This document shows positions 21,854 to 33,827 of a stretch of DNA of 64,000 nt, one piece after another (within the stretch, counting starts at the first letter, position 1; every line of letters starts with the position of its first letter). This stretch comes from Theobroma cacao. Taxonomy: Eukaryota; Streptophyta; Magnoliopsida; Malvales; Malvaceae. Below the pieces are notes generated by a model. It did not search any database, had not been told where the DNA came from, and worked only from the letters and a program-made list of their open reading frames with translations. Location: the NCBI RefSeq assembly GCF_000208745.1, contig NC_030857.1, positions 11,789,689 through 11,853,688 of the forward strand, read 5' to 3'. A program made the translations under genes and the position numbers.

Positions 21854-23805
21854 CTACTGTAAATAGGCTGGCATGGTAGCTCCGTCTCGAATATCTGTCG
21901 TGAGTTCTTCAAGGTGAAATTTGCTAGTAACATGATCCCAGTTAGAGCAAGCATTCAACCGTGGTGATGACAGATTTACAGTAGTTTTATTCTGTGGCAT
22001 AATTTTGGTACTATCATTTTCTTCAGATACTAATATTTGCATCCTTTTAAGCAGCAAATCGAAGTCATCTTCACACTTCACCAGGCTGAGCCGAACATAT
22101 CTGCTTTCATCACCGAACAAGCTACCATCACGTCCGGTGACATTGACAGAGTTCAGCACCGCGTTGCAATCATTATCTTCTTCTCTTTCACACTTCAGCC
22201 ATGCAAAAGCTGCCATGAGAACAAACTACTCGTTAGGTTTAGAAGTTCAGAAATTAATTAATTATCACCCACCACAGGAATATTTCATTTTATTATATAT
22301 GATGGGAAAAGGGTTAATGATTACCTGGAGAAGGTTCCCTGACTTTTTGGTGGAAAGAGCAGCGTTTAGGCTCAAGTTCCTGGATTGAAAATCGTTTGGA
22401 CATTGACATAGTTTCGCTCAACTTTCTCCAGCGGTTCCTCATTGTTTTGTATCCGAAGTCAAACATTTCCTTTCCTTCTCTTTCAAGGGCTACTTTTAGC
22501 AGCTTCAAAACCCTTAGTTGAGTCTCTCGAGGAACCCCATAGGTGCTTAGACTCATATATATTAACATCCTTTGATAGACGGTTTCATCTTTTAATATTG
22601 CCCATCTGCATAAGCAAACCCCAATAGCACGATTGAGTAACTTATTGCACCCCCAAAAGGCTTTGGAAGTAATTGAGTATTTCCATATCTAAAATCATCA
22701 GAATAGTAGAAAAGATTCTTACCCAAATCTGCTTCCGCCATGTCCAGTAAGCTTGGAGAGAGTGAATATCATGAGATCTTCATCTGCTGGAGCTGGGATA
22801 GGTGTATAATGTGGCCAATAATAGGCAAGATCATGAATTGTCTTCACAGATGGGCCTTGAAGAACTGCCTTCTTTAATTGGCCATCAGGATTGTTTGGGG
22901 AAGTCACAAGCTCGATAAAGTTCCCTTGAGAATCTCTTTCATTCTTGTACAATGAAGTATCTCCTTTGAACTTATAATCCTCAGAGTTGAAAAACTCAGT
23001 TTGTTCCCTGTAAACCTGTAACATAGTATAATTGCAAATTTAATTACGTGATAATTAATGACAATTAAATAGTATATCAAAAGCTACGAAATTTATGGGT
23101 TTCCAAGCTTACCGGATAGTATGGGGTTGATGCTACGACTATTGTAGGTGAAGATGGATCATTAGAGGAGAGGGCATGCACTGCTGCATGAAGAAGTTGG
23201 GTAGCACCAGCACCAAAAATGATGAACCTTCCATCAGTGACTGCATTTCCAATAACTGCATGAAGTTTCCTAATTTGAGTCTCGAGCTCTTTCGAGATGA
23301 GAGAACCATCATTGAATTCATAGCTCATGCGATGCCATCCAGGAAGTACAATGGTGCTACTAGCTGCATGCTTCCGCCAAAAGGGTTCTAAGAACATAGG
23401 ATCTCCACTGCAAAGAATAAGTTAACAACAATGGTAATAACATTATTGGTACAAGATTCCCATAGTACTGACAGCTTAACAAAGTTCATATTCCTCTGCG
23501 ATTGAAAGAGTAGTCAATTACCTATCTGCGTCAGCGATACAATCAGGTAAGAAGTCAGAGCAGTCAGGGCCTCCATAGCATGCATCGCACTCACAAACAT
23601 GTTTTCCATGAAGAATTGATCCATCCAAGAAAGCTCTTCCATGACCTGAGCATGAGATGGCTGCCACAGCCTCAGCTTCTGCGGCAGCATTTTTAGTGTA
23701 ACTTTGCTCCATCCCGCCATGGAGGTAGTGGCTAAAAAATAACAGATTAAGTATCGAGGAACAACTTAGAAAAATTGTATACTTGAAGCTAGTAATCTTA
23801 GCCAT
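21854..23805 (-). CDS. TAR4-like: Tryptophan aminotransferase-related protein 4-like / alliinase family
   Basis: Five exons: 23,805-23,522, 23,407-23,113, 23,015-22,723, 22,605-22,325 and 22,209-21,854, joined by four short GT-AG introns (97-117 nt). The phases agree and give 502 codons, a normal length for the family. Residues 10-27 are hydrophobic (likely signal peptide). Residues 51-90 form the alliinase EGF-like domain with Cys 52, 71, 73, 76, 82 and 89. The PLP-dependent alliinase_C domain starts at GDPMFLEPFW (96-105). PLP-site features are SPNNPDG (about 232-238), HDLAYYWPHY (Asp 255, Tyr 258) and the Schiff-base Lys 281 in TLSKLTGHGGSRFG. Splice-spanning GWAILKDE and SPAFAWLKC fit the family. 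Members transaminate tryptophan to indole-3-pyruvate in auxin synthesis or act as C-S lyases on cysteine sulfoxides; sequence alone does not decide which. The gene looks intact and is the only host gene here. Confidence 0.95.
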
Positions 23806-23871
23806 GCTTTTGCCTTTTTGTTTTTACCGTTTTAGTCCTAAGTTTGTGTCATGGGCAGAACGAATAGCTGC

Positions 23872-23879
23872 TTTATATA
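23872..23879 (-). promoter_or_regulatory. TATA box of the TAR-like gene
   Basis: tatataaa on the minus strand, 67 bp upstream of the ATG, in the expected core promoter position. Confidence 0.6.
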
Positions 23880-25357
23880 GTTGTAGCAATGATGCTGCGG
23901 CTGCTACTGATTAAGATCACGTTTAAGATGGAAAACAAACTTTGATTATTAAAATTTGCAACACCCTCGAGGTTCAAACGCGGTTTAATTGTTCGAAATA
24001 AGACAAATAAAGTACTGATGACTCCATGCACCTAGGAAAACACAAGTAGACTATTATAATACATAATTGCTCCTATATAATTAATTAATTGTATTTACAT
24101 ACTAAATTCTAGGTATAGTATATAATCTGAAACCTTGTAGTAGTCAGACATAAGTTCTCAAGAAATGAAGAAAACTTTGTTAACTTCGAAAGGTCCTAGG
24201 AAGGTTACCTAGTCACTGTTGGTTTGAGAGCTTAATTAATTCACAAAACGAAACTTATCCGGAAGAATCCTATAGCTTTCCTGTCTCTCTTTTAAATTTA
24301 TTAATTCCCCTTTACCCAACTAGATATAAATAATTTCTTCCTTCAGGTTTTTTCCGTACTGGTCTATGAGTAAAAACAAAAAAGAATTAGGTAGAGAGAT
24401 TAATATATTAGCAATATGCGCATGTTACGTTACCCTGTACCTTGAACTCTATGTGTTATGTTCGAGATTAAAATCTATTCTTGAGCTTTCACTTAGCAAT
24501 TTGAACTTTTTCTATTCTATCTCACCGGTAGTAAATCTGGATCTATCTTTTCATTTTAACCTTATAAGTTGGGCGGTTGTTGCTTAGTTTCAACTGGTTA
24601 GCTTAATTAGTAATAAGATATAAAATGCTACTTTCAATTGACGAAATTCGTTTTAACAAGTGGGAAAAAAGTTTTATTGGTATAATATTATTCGAGTTTC
24701 TAATTAATTAATTGTTTGTTTTACTTGCTCTTAGGCCTAATTAACTATAAAAATAAACTGAGAGGAACATCGATCATACTCTTTATTACCCTATTTTGTT
24801 TCCAAATAATTCTTCATTCAAAGTATTCCTTGTTAGTTGCATTTGATTTTAAACATTACAAGACAGTCACTGTTTATGGGGATATTGTAACTAACATTTG
24901 AAATGGCAAAATAATAATCAAATTTCTTGAAAGAGGAAAAGTTACTTAAGATTATTAATTAAACTTGATTGCAGCTAGCAAGATGCTTATGCTTCCCTTT
25001 GCCAGGAATGGGCATCAGCTTTTGTCGTTTGGGGAAGAAATCTAGTGAAAGTGTGAAACAGGCCAGGCTTTGTATCTACCAATAAGTTGACCCTGGACTT
25101 ATGCTTCATATATAGATCATGTGTACAAATAATACAGAATTAATTTAAGAATAAAGATTTTATGTCTTGTTTGAGCTATTCAGATTATCCTATATTCGAT
25201 ATAATTTCCCAATTAGGTAGTTAAATAGAAGCTGATTTCATTTACAATGTTTAATTTACAGACATTAGAGTCCATACTAGATTGGATATTTCTACTTTTG
25301 GAACGCCTTGTTATTAAATGAATATATAAATCAATTCTTGATTTATTTGGTTGTTGA

Positions 25358-25389
<32 letters not shown>

Positions 25390-26100
25390 TAAAGCATCGT
25401 ATGCTATGTATTAAAATTAAAATTTTACTTTATTTTATTTTCCTAAAACATTTTTTCATCTAAATGGCCGTGGTCTTTTGAAAAATGCCCTTTGCAATCT
25501 TTAGGCGACAAGTAAGCTAGTATTATATTTAAAAAAGAAAAAGTAATCTTTGTCACTTTTTGGGCCAAAAAACCTTCTGCTCGTTTATTTTAAGGGAAAA
25601 AGCACGTCAACTGCATGCAAATTCGTAGTAGAACGTGCACGTTCATACTAAACTAAACACTATAGTTCATTGTCTTAGCAAGAATCCGGCTATATTATAT
25701 CTGGCTTTATTTCCACGAAGCTGCAGGCATCCATCTACGGGTACTTTGTAGAGATTAATGCATATCCTTTAACAAAATACCCGCAATTATCTAACCCAAT
25801 TATATAGAATTAAAAATATCCTATATTCAGGTTTAGGATGGGTTCTAGTAGTAATTTTATTATCCATATCAGGTCCGGGTACCACCTTTTGAGTACCCTA
25901 ACCCGATTATGTATTATATAATATATTGTTAGCTTTAAAATGAATATAGTTTTAAAATGACAAAAATGATCAAAATTGCTTGAACTTATTTGAGTCATCT
26001 TTGGATATTTCTTGAAGTTATTGAACTCTTATACACCAATTTTTGAAATGCTTACAAGCTTAATTGATTTAGTTGTATGAGTATTTAACTTATTTGAATA
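23880..26100. other. Intergenic DNA upstream of the TAR-like gene
   Basis: AT-rich sequence with no convincing gene, RNA gene or TE terminus on either strand. It holds an (AAT)n microsatellite at 25,358-25,386. Short open frames here lack any recognisable protein pattern. Confidence 0.6.
25358..25386. repeat. (AAT)n microsatellite
   Basis: About nine uninterrupted aat units followed by an imperfect A/T tail. Confidence 0.95.
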
Positions 26101-27140
26101 AGTTGTATGACCTCCTTAACGTTACTTTTGAGAAGTTAAAGTGTTTGATTTCTAAGATAGGTTCATAAAGTAAAGAGTTTACCTTAAGATATTAAAGAAG
26201 GATCAAACTTCACAACACCAATCTTGATTCCAAGTTCAGATAGCATGAAAGGAGCAATTGGAAATTTTGTGTCATAACTTCTACACTGGATTGACATTCT
26301 AACCTTGAAGCTCAATCCTAAGTAAGCCTCGGGTTTACGATTGACACTAATGCTTGAAACTCAATCTTGAAGGAGAAACCAAGAAAATGCAAAGGAAACT
26401 TGGAGGATCGACATTGGGCAAGCCAAACTCAATCCTAGAAGGAAACAAAAGTGAGAAAGGCCCCTAAAAGCTTGGAGAATTGGCATTATCAATTCCAAGC
26501 TTGATATTTGAAGAAGGAAAAAAAGAACCAACTCAACTCTCAAGTCTAAGATTGATGTTGCTATTAAAACTTTGATCCTACAAGCATTAATTCGAAGATC
26601 AAAGGCAGTAAAGTTCTAAAAGATCGACCTTTACACCTCAAAACTCAATCCAAATTATCCGTTGGACACAGAATTCAAAAACGAAAATAACTAGTTTCTT
26701 CATCGAATCACCTCCAATGCCTCCAATTATAAAAAAGGACCGTTTGGGAGCATTCAAGCTTGTGGAAGAAAAGAAAAAAAAAACTTGAGAATCAAGCTTT
26801 GCAAAGAAAAGAGAGAAAAAGAGAAAAACCAAACAAGAACAAGCAATCACATTTGAGCTTAAAATTCTTTTGTACTTTCACTCTAATCTTTGTACACATT
26901 CTTACACTTACACATTCTTCCTCCTTTGTGCTTACTCATCAAAATCCGCCTTATAGAAGTATTCTTGCTACTCAAATTGCAAGATTGTAGAGGTTGTGCT
27001 GGCTCTTTGAAAAGGCATTGTGAAATGTTGTGCTTGCTCCTTGAAAACGCATTGTAAAAGATGTGCTTGCTCATTGAAAAGTGTGAAATCCCACCTTGAG
27101 TAAGAGGATAAGTTAGGAAACCTTTAGGTGAGCATATAAA
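26100..27140 (+). repeat. Decayed copia-type LTR fragment
   Basis: It shares the style of other copia LTRs here: repeated half-palindromes (gattgac / ctcaatc) about two helical turns apart at 26,230-26,470, a TATA-like tataaaa near 26,727, and repeated R/U5 phrases such as gtgcttgctccttgaaaacgcattg. No clear TG...CA ends or target duplication were found. Boundaries are approximate. Confidence 0.45.
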
Positions 27141-27722
27141 TTACATATTTTGAACATCAAACTTAGTTTTAACCTTCAAAAGAATTCATTGATACTTTTA
27201 GTTATCTGTCACATTTGAAGTAAAAAATTTTCTAAGTTTGGAAGGGTGTGATTTTTATAGAACAATTATTTGGAAATAAAAAATGACGATAATGATTCTC
27301 TTGATTGTTAGATAACTAAAAATTGATTTTTTTTCATAATTTTTGGCATATATTTGCTATGGTAAATGGGAGTCACAAATTTAATTTCAGTTGAACTTTT
27401 TCGATTTTGTTTTTGAGACCAAAATTTAGATTTTGATTGTTTTGGATTTTAATTTTTTTGATATTTTTATTGAATCCAAATGGGGAGTTGTTTACTTATT
27501 TACATTAAATATCTTAAGTAAATGGAAATAAAAAGTAAAGAGGACATTTACTTAAATGGTTTAAATAAATAGAAAATAAAAAGTAAAGAGGACATTTACT
27601 TAAATGATATTTAATGAAAATAAACTAGGTTGGTTTTATAGGCAATCTGTCTCAGAAACTACATTTTGTTTTAAATGTATTGATAAATGTCCATGATGTA
27701 TTGATACATTTAACCCAAAAAG
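27141..27722. other. Unassigned AT-rich segment
   Basis: A 48-bp period direct repeat lies at 27,526-27,606. One pair of gtattgat dyads 21 bp apart (about 27,678-27,710) resembles the array at 47,694-48,065. No gene is seen. Confidence 0.4.
27526..27606. repeat. Direct repeat, 33 bp at 48-bp period
   Basis: aaataaaaagtaaagaggac and the 13 bases after it occur at 27,526 and again at 27,574. Confidence 0.85.
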
Positions 27723-28242
27723 GGTTTCTGTGGCTTTATGAATTGATTTCTTTACGTGCCACACAACTTGGGAGCGTGCATACTTTTATATTGTCTCTCG
27801 TATTTTGATAGTAAGTGATGTTTTCTATGATTGAACTTGGTTTTGCTACACTTGTTTTCGGCATCATTTTGCCAAGTGAAATATTGCACAATGATTTGAC
27901 GACATCATTTTTACAAGGCACAAACATTCTATTTGTGATTTGATTTTTCTAAGATTATTACTTTTATTCTGGTTTTATCATTCAAATGATTTGCCTTAAG
28001 CTTGTTTCCCATCTACACGCTACTCACGAAGTTGATGATCACTAAGTCTGTAAGACTCATCCCCTTTATCTTCTTTTGCAAATAAGTGATCAGTGTAGGC
28101 GTGTTGTCTAGTGTATCTTAGTTCACTGTGATGTAGGTAATGGCATCTCCTAGCCCTCTACTCCGAGTCACTTCGCTACATAAAGGTCTTGTAGGGTACT
28201 AGTTAGACTTGTAAAAAAAATTGTTAATCTAATGGATATATA

Positions 28243-31200
28243 TGTAGTACCTCGTATTTTGATACGATAGCTAATAAAGTTTACGGATGCCAATTGAGGT
28301 TGATTACTGAGTTAAAAAGGGTAATTCAGAAGTGAACCTATGAAATCTCGATCTCCATAGGCACATAACTAGAAGTAGACGTGATAATGCGGACCAAGGG
28401 TAATTTCATCATTTCTCTTGATGAGCCCCTAAAAGTAGTTTTCTAATGTTATTAAGGTCCAAGTAGGCCTAAGGAATAGTTTGAGATAAAATATTCTGCA
28501 TGCGAGAAAATAATAATAAAATAATAATATTTTTATCGAAGAAGAATTTGTAAGATAAAAAGTGATTCGGAAGTCAATTGAGGCATAATAAGGTATTTTG
28601 GGTGCCAAGGAGACGAGAAAATTTTTGAAATAAAATATTTATTTTATTAATAAAATAATATTAAAATATTAATATTTTATTCAGTGTCAAAATTTTTCAT
28701 GAAGAAGGAGTATATGGTCAATCTAAGTGGGGAGGAAGAAGATGAGAGAATTTTGGAGAAAAATTACGCTAATGCGGCCACGTGTCTTTATTAAGTAAAG
28801 ATAGCGTGGGCAAATAAATATTTTAAATATTATGGGGACACCGCGTTGGAGTACAAACTTCATACTTTGTTTGTACATGTGTAGAAGAAGGTAATAGAAG
28901 GAAATTGGAGTTAAATGAGTGTTGGGAGGACTAAATTAAAATGGAAGGAAACAAAAAAGGTAAAATAGTTATTTTGCACCCCGAGTCAAAATTTTAAGTT
29001 TTTGTAAACCCGAGTAGTTTAGATCATTGTGGACCTTGTCCCAGTGTCAAAAGAATAAAAAGATTGCACAAAAGATTGGAGAAGAACAAGTTAACTTGCT
29101 AAAGGGCATTTTCGTAATTTTTAAGGGAATTGGATAAGTTTGAGCTATAAATATTTTCTCCTTCCAGCAACTTCTTCAATTTCTAGTAGCTTCTTCTTCT
29201 TCCTCCTTCCATCTCACATTTGTTTCCCCCTTCATGGAAGCATGGTATGAAAACTTCATAACTTTCTCTCTCTAGCTCCAATTTTCATGCCTTTGTGCAC
29301 CTTTTCATGGAACCCTTGTGCTCTTTCACTCTTTTACTTCAAAACCCTTGAAAAAAACCCACTTTCATACTTTCTCTCACTAGCTAGATGTTTAGAGAGA
29401 GAAAGAGAGAGAAAAGCTCCCATAATAGCTTGGAAAATTTATTGGAAAGAATTTCAAAGTTACAAGCTACCAAGGTGAGTAGTGAATTAGAATTTATTTT
29501 TTTGTGTGGGGAATGATTAGTAAGTAGACTTGTGAATGTTGTAGTTGAGGTTATCCACTCATTTTAGAGTAATTAGGGTAGTGAAGATAGATAGCCATTT
29601 AAATGGCAATTGGAAGCTAGCTAAGAGAAAGCTTTAGACTTTATAAGTATGTGAATTGACAAATTGGTGATGCTAATGTGATGATAGGTTCCAACGAAGC
29701 CCCATCATCCCATTTGGACAATTAGGAAAGTTAGGATCGGCTAAAGGCTCAAATAATACCGGTGAGTGAACTTGCATTTCAAAATCATTTTGGGAAATAT
29801 AATTGTGTTTTGTATGAAACATTTGAATGATTTATCAAGCTTTTCTTTAAAAATGTACCCGGGGAACAAGCCTTTGGTGAAGTGTTTTTATCTTGTGAAA
29901 ATGTGCTATATAAATGGTTTATGTGTTATCACAATATGATGATATGTATAATATGCATTGGGTGTTTTTTTTGTATGTTGATGTGGACCCGGCTATGTGC
30001 GAGTAGGAGTGCGCATTTGCCGATGATGACCCGGCTATGTGCGAATAAGAGTGTGCATAAGCCGATGATGACCCGACTATGTGCGAATAGGAGTACGCAT
30101 AAGCCGATGATGACCCAGCTATATGCGAGTGGGGGTACGCATAAGCCGATGATGATCCAGCCATGTGCGAGTGGGGAGTGCACATGAGCTGATGATGATG
30201 GGAGGGTGTACATGATGATGAATGAGGTGGGGGTGGTGTACTTGTTGATATATGTTTATATATGTATATGGGATAGCAAGTTTATGATTATAACATGTGA
30301 TTGTTTTAAATGTTGATAACTTGATTATTATCAATGTGTTCACTTTGATGTGCAATATGTTAGAGATGGATTTTGTGGCATGTTAAAACCCTTTAATTGT
30401 CATTTGCCCTAAATCTCACTACAGCGAGAAACTCTCAGGTTCTAGTGCAGTGCCTTCAATTTGATGAAGATTTTGACCACTTTCCCGTCCAAAGTAGGAA
30501 AATTACTGAACATCAAAGTTGTAGCCCTGCTCTTAGCTTTCTAATGGTTTAAAAATCAGGTCAATTGGACTTCTTTAGTGGAAGATATGTTAGAAAAACT
30601 AAAATACATGCAAACTGATACTATTTGTCACTGCAACGAGAAACATTCTATCCTGCATGTTACCCAATTCGGTTTTTGACATATTTTCACCCATTTAACT
30701 TCATGGATTGATCATGGATTTTTGCAACACTATGAAGTTATTGATCAAAGTTTTAAATGAGGGGTTTCTAGTAAGAAATTAAATCAATTGCATTGTTTTT
30801 GAAACAAGTGCATCATGATTTCCAAATTTTTCCTATTGATTACTTGTTCCTTTCTTATCTTTACTCACTGAGTTTCGTACTCACGTTTTTTAAAATTCAT
30901 GTTTTCATATTTGGAGGCAGTTGGGACCTAGATTGAGTCGCACACATATGCTCGTCTTCTTGGTAGGTACTATGGCATCTCAGTAGCTGTATCTTCACCC
31001 AGAGTCACTCCGCTGACGGTCTTGAGTCTATTACTTGTGAACATGTATATGTAATGTAAACTACTAAGAGTCATGTTATAAATGAAGTATGTATATGTTG
31101 GATTGATAATGACAGTACTTTGATATAATATAAATGTGAATATTCAGTTGTTATAAATATTACTGGAACATTTACTTTTGAGAGTTATAACACTTCATTT

Positions 31201-31317
31201 TAAAGATGATGGATGGGAATAATAATCGGAATTGCATAAAGAGGCTTGCTTGGGATTAGTGGGCTATGCTCATTGGGCCCATGCACCAGTCATGGCCCGG
31301 GAATTTGGGCTGTGACA
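28243..31317 (+). mobile_element. Solo gypsy-type LTR in the B 5' LTR, 3,075 bp
   Basis: It starts tgtagtacctcg and ends gggctgtgaca, with target duplication atata (28,238-28,242 and 31,318-31,322). The undisrupted sequence is present at 42,884-42,920, which acts as an empty site. Its first kilobase is homologous to the B LTR (36,400-36,780), and it carries a 42-bp minisatellite. Confidence 0.93.
29986..30195. repeat. 42-bp minisatellite, 5 units
   Basis: Five head-to-tail units start gaccc(g/a)gctatgtgcgagt and end gccgatgat. The period of 42 is a multiple of three, so open frames run through on both strands without being genes. Related units lie at 10,110-10,215 in the LTR at 9,245. Confidence 0.95.
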
Positions 31318-31571
31318 ATATATTTGCTAAAGACTTTATGGTTGTGTAATGAACTTTAAGTGTGATGTTAAATTGTGGTAGTTTAATGACATTTGGATAT
31401 TGTCATCTGGCAATGAAGTGAACGATAGTATCATTATCATTAGTCGACTGTATTTGCAAGAATATATTTGATTAATTAACAAGAATGTCAATTTAGTCTT
31501 GTTCAGGATTTGGCGGGTTTACTCGCAAGTCTCGAACACCGGTAATGATTGAGGAGCAGTTGTTACAGACT

Positions 31572-31583
31572 TGGTATCAGAGC
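31572..31583 (+). other. Primer binding site of element B
   Basis: tggtatcagagc, the exact initiator Met-tRNA complement, lies four bases after the LTR end at 31,567. Confidence 0.9.
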
Positions 31584-31778
31584 CCTAGGTTTAGTCAAGT
31601 CTTAGGAATTCTTGTGTCAGTTAGCAGAGTTGTTGGAGTTAATATAGAGTCTTGTTTATGGTTTGTGACGCAGCACAAGTCATAATCAGGAGGCTATATA
31701 AATTCCTATTCTTAGTAACCTACCCTTTTTACTAACGTCATATAAAGGTTATAAGTAGCGTCGTTGTCCGAGTTTGAG

Positions 31779-31850
31779 ATGCCACCCGAGACACGAGCCA
31801 TTGTCGAAAAGATTTTAAGGCAAAATGCTCTTGATAAAAGGTTAATGTAA
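31779..31850 (+). pseudogene. Gag start remnant of element B
   Basis: The short frame starts MPPETRA, the usual first residues of many plant gypsy gag proteins, and stops after 23 residues. Nothing downstream continues it. It would otherwise encode the capsid precursor. Confidence 0.5.
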
Positions 31851-32722
31851 TGATATATATTTTCGACTAAGGATGGAGGAAGGTGGAGCTAGACTAATAG
31901 GCCCGTAATAACTTATTTATTTGGTGGAGCTATAACTTGGACCCATGATTGTCAATGGGAGGAAATTGGATAATATTGGACTGTTATTGAGGTTAATATA
32001 AATGAGTACGTACGATAATGGTAATAAGGGACGCACCTTCATTAGAATGAATAGTGATTGTTATGATTCACTCGAGGTTTATAAATCTAAGCTTTGAGGG
32101 AGGTGTAAACCAATACTTATGTGCATGGAGGTAAGTGCCCGTGTTAATTGAGCTTGCCATGCCCATATATAAATGGTGTTGGGCTTCTGAAATATTTTGT
32201 ATGCATAAATGTGTTGAACATGTGTATAACAGCTTAGATGGAGCTGGTTTTGATTTCAATTAAGTGACAGTGATTGATATAATTAATGTGTGGTCATCAA
32301 GTAAAAGGCTAGTAAACAAATCTGCTCTAAGGATGAGCTTGATATGCAAATCACTTTAAAGATCCATTTAAGAGTCTATTTGGATCAATATGCAACCTAT
32401 GATGTAAATGATTAGTCTTGAATTTGATTTATCCAAAGGTAAGGGATTTAGAAAATGTTGATTTTTGGATAAGCTTTAAGAGGGAGTTTCTGCATTTTAA
32501 GTTTAAGAAATTTTGCTGTTATGACCGCAAAGGCGAGGTACAACAATTAAATGAATTGTCCATCTTACCAATGTCATGGGTTAAGGATTATGAGTAAAGT
32601 TAAGATCGCAATGTGAGGTGACGTACACTTTGATATTTAAGTACCTAAGAGTTATTTGGAGACTATTTCTTAATCAAGTTTGCACTAAATGTTATAACAA
32701 AGGTATATAATTGAGAATTCAT

Positions 32723-33827
32723 TGTTGGTCCCAATTAAATGTGCTAGAGGGGGGGGGGGTGAATAGCACAATTTGGCTCTTTCAAAAATTGTTTCTAAGT
32801 TTAGACAAATGCAAGATATAAAAAAGAAAGAAGATAAAACAAAAACAGAGTAAATAAGACAACAAAATTTAGAGTGGTTTGGTGCAAGACCTACATCCAC
32901 TACCTTGATTATCCAACCAAGGATTTTCTAACCAATCCACTAAGAACTGGTGAAATTCACAAACTTTCACCAAGCTTTACAATGGCTTTTACCAGGTTTA
33001 GCCAAAACCTTTCACGATAGTTTTTCCCAAGCTCAACTATAACCCAACATCTAACTTTTCAAGGCTAAGTTAGAACTTTTACCTAAACAAGTAATCCTAG
33101 CTTGATTGAACCCCTTAGAGTGACCCTTTCACTCTAAGAACATAAAGAGAAATGAAATAGAAGTGTACCTATGATCACAAAGTTGATTTAAGTGGTACAA
33201 GTTGAAGTGCAAAACACAACTACAAAGATGGACGTTAAGTGTAGTAAAGTGTAGAGAGAATTTTTGCTAGTTTTTGAGCTTTTTTTGGTTAGAAGCCTTT
33301 AATTCTGCATTTCTAGCCGTTAGAACCCTCTTTTATACTTGGAGAAATAACTCTGATGGCAATTTGATAGTTTTCTAGCCATTGGAAATAGTTGGGAGTT
33401 GGTTCTAGCCGTTAATCTATCTTTTAGTGTAGAATTCAAACTTGCAGGCAGAATGCTCTTAGTCGACTAACTGATATCTTAGTCGACTAAGTCGTTTCTG
33501 TCTTCTGTTCCCAATTTCTGGCAGTTCTGGTAGTGTGCACTTAGTCGACTAACTCATCCCTTGGTCGACTAGGTTATGTTTCTCAATACTCTTTAGCCCG
33601 CCAACCTTTGATTTAAATCTTAGCTAACTAACTCTTCATTAATTGACTAAGGGGCTTCTGCCTTGTTGATCAATTGTGACTTCCTTACTTCTATGCTTTT
33701 TGATATGTGCATATTAATGATTGATCATTTATTTGCATATAATTTTGTCCAGCACACTCAAGTAGAAATATTAGACACAAATGAAATGGGAATGTTTTAT
33801 TATCATCAAAAACTAATGGAGCCAACA
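32723..33827 (-). mobile_element. Solo copia LTR, family A, 1,105 bp, in the B interior
   Basis: The reverse complement matches the A1 LTRs over its full length (TGTTGGCTCC...GGGACCAACA). It is flanked by the target duplication ttcat (32,718-32,722 and 33,828-33,832). Confidence 0.93.
33459..33572 (-). promoter_or_regulatory. Two dyad pairs in the solo A LTR
   Basis: ttagtcgactaa at 33,459 and 33,479, then ttagtcgactaa at 33,541 and ttggtcgactag at 33,561. Each pair is exactly 20 bp apart with an 8-bp spacer. Confidence 0.65.

Larger units (their letters stand above)
27723..31567 (+). mobile_element. Element B 5' LTR remnant, split by a solo LTR
   Basis: 27,723-28,242 and 31,318-31,567 match 42,378-43,144, the end of the B 3' LTR. 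Only about the last 770 bp of the LTR is present; the upstream 3 kb or so is missing. It ends gttgttaca and is followed by a PBS. Confidence 0.85.

Noticed and set aside
22005..22388. Plus-strand open frames across the TAR-like gene
   Set aside because: They are antisense shadows; the minus-strand exons have consistent phases and family motifs.
24366..24901. Short frames of 61-73 codons upstream of the TAR-like gene
   Set aside because: AT-driven hydrophobic strings with no start context, domain or splice support.
29986..30195. CRISPR-like repeat array
   Set aside because: Units are contiguous with no unique spacers, and the DNA is plant nuclear.
29882..30213. Overlapping frames of 88-101 codons on both strands
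   Set aside because: They are produced by the 42-bp minisatellite, whose period is a multiple of three.
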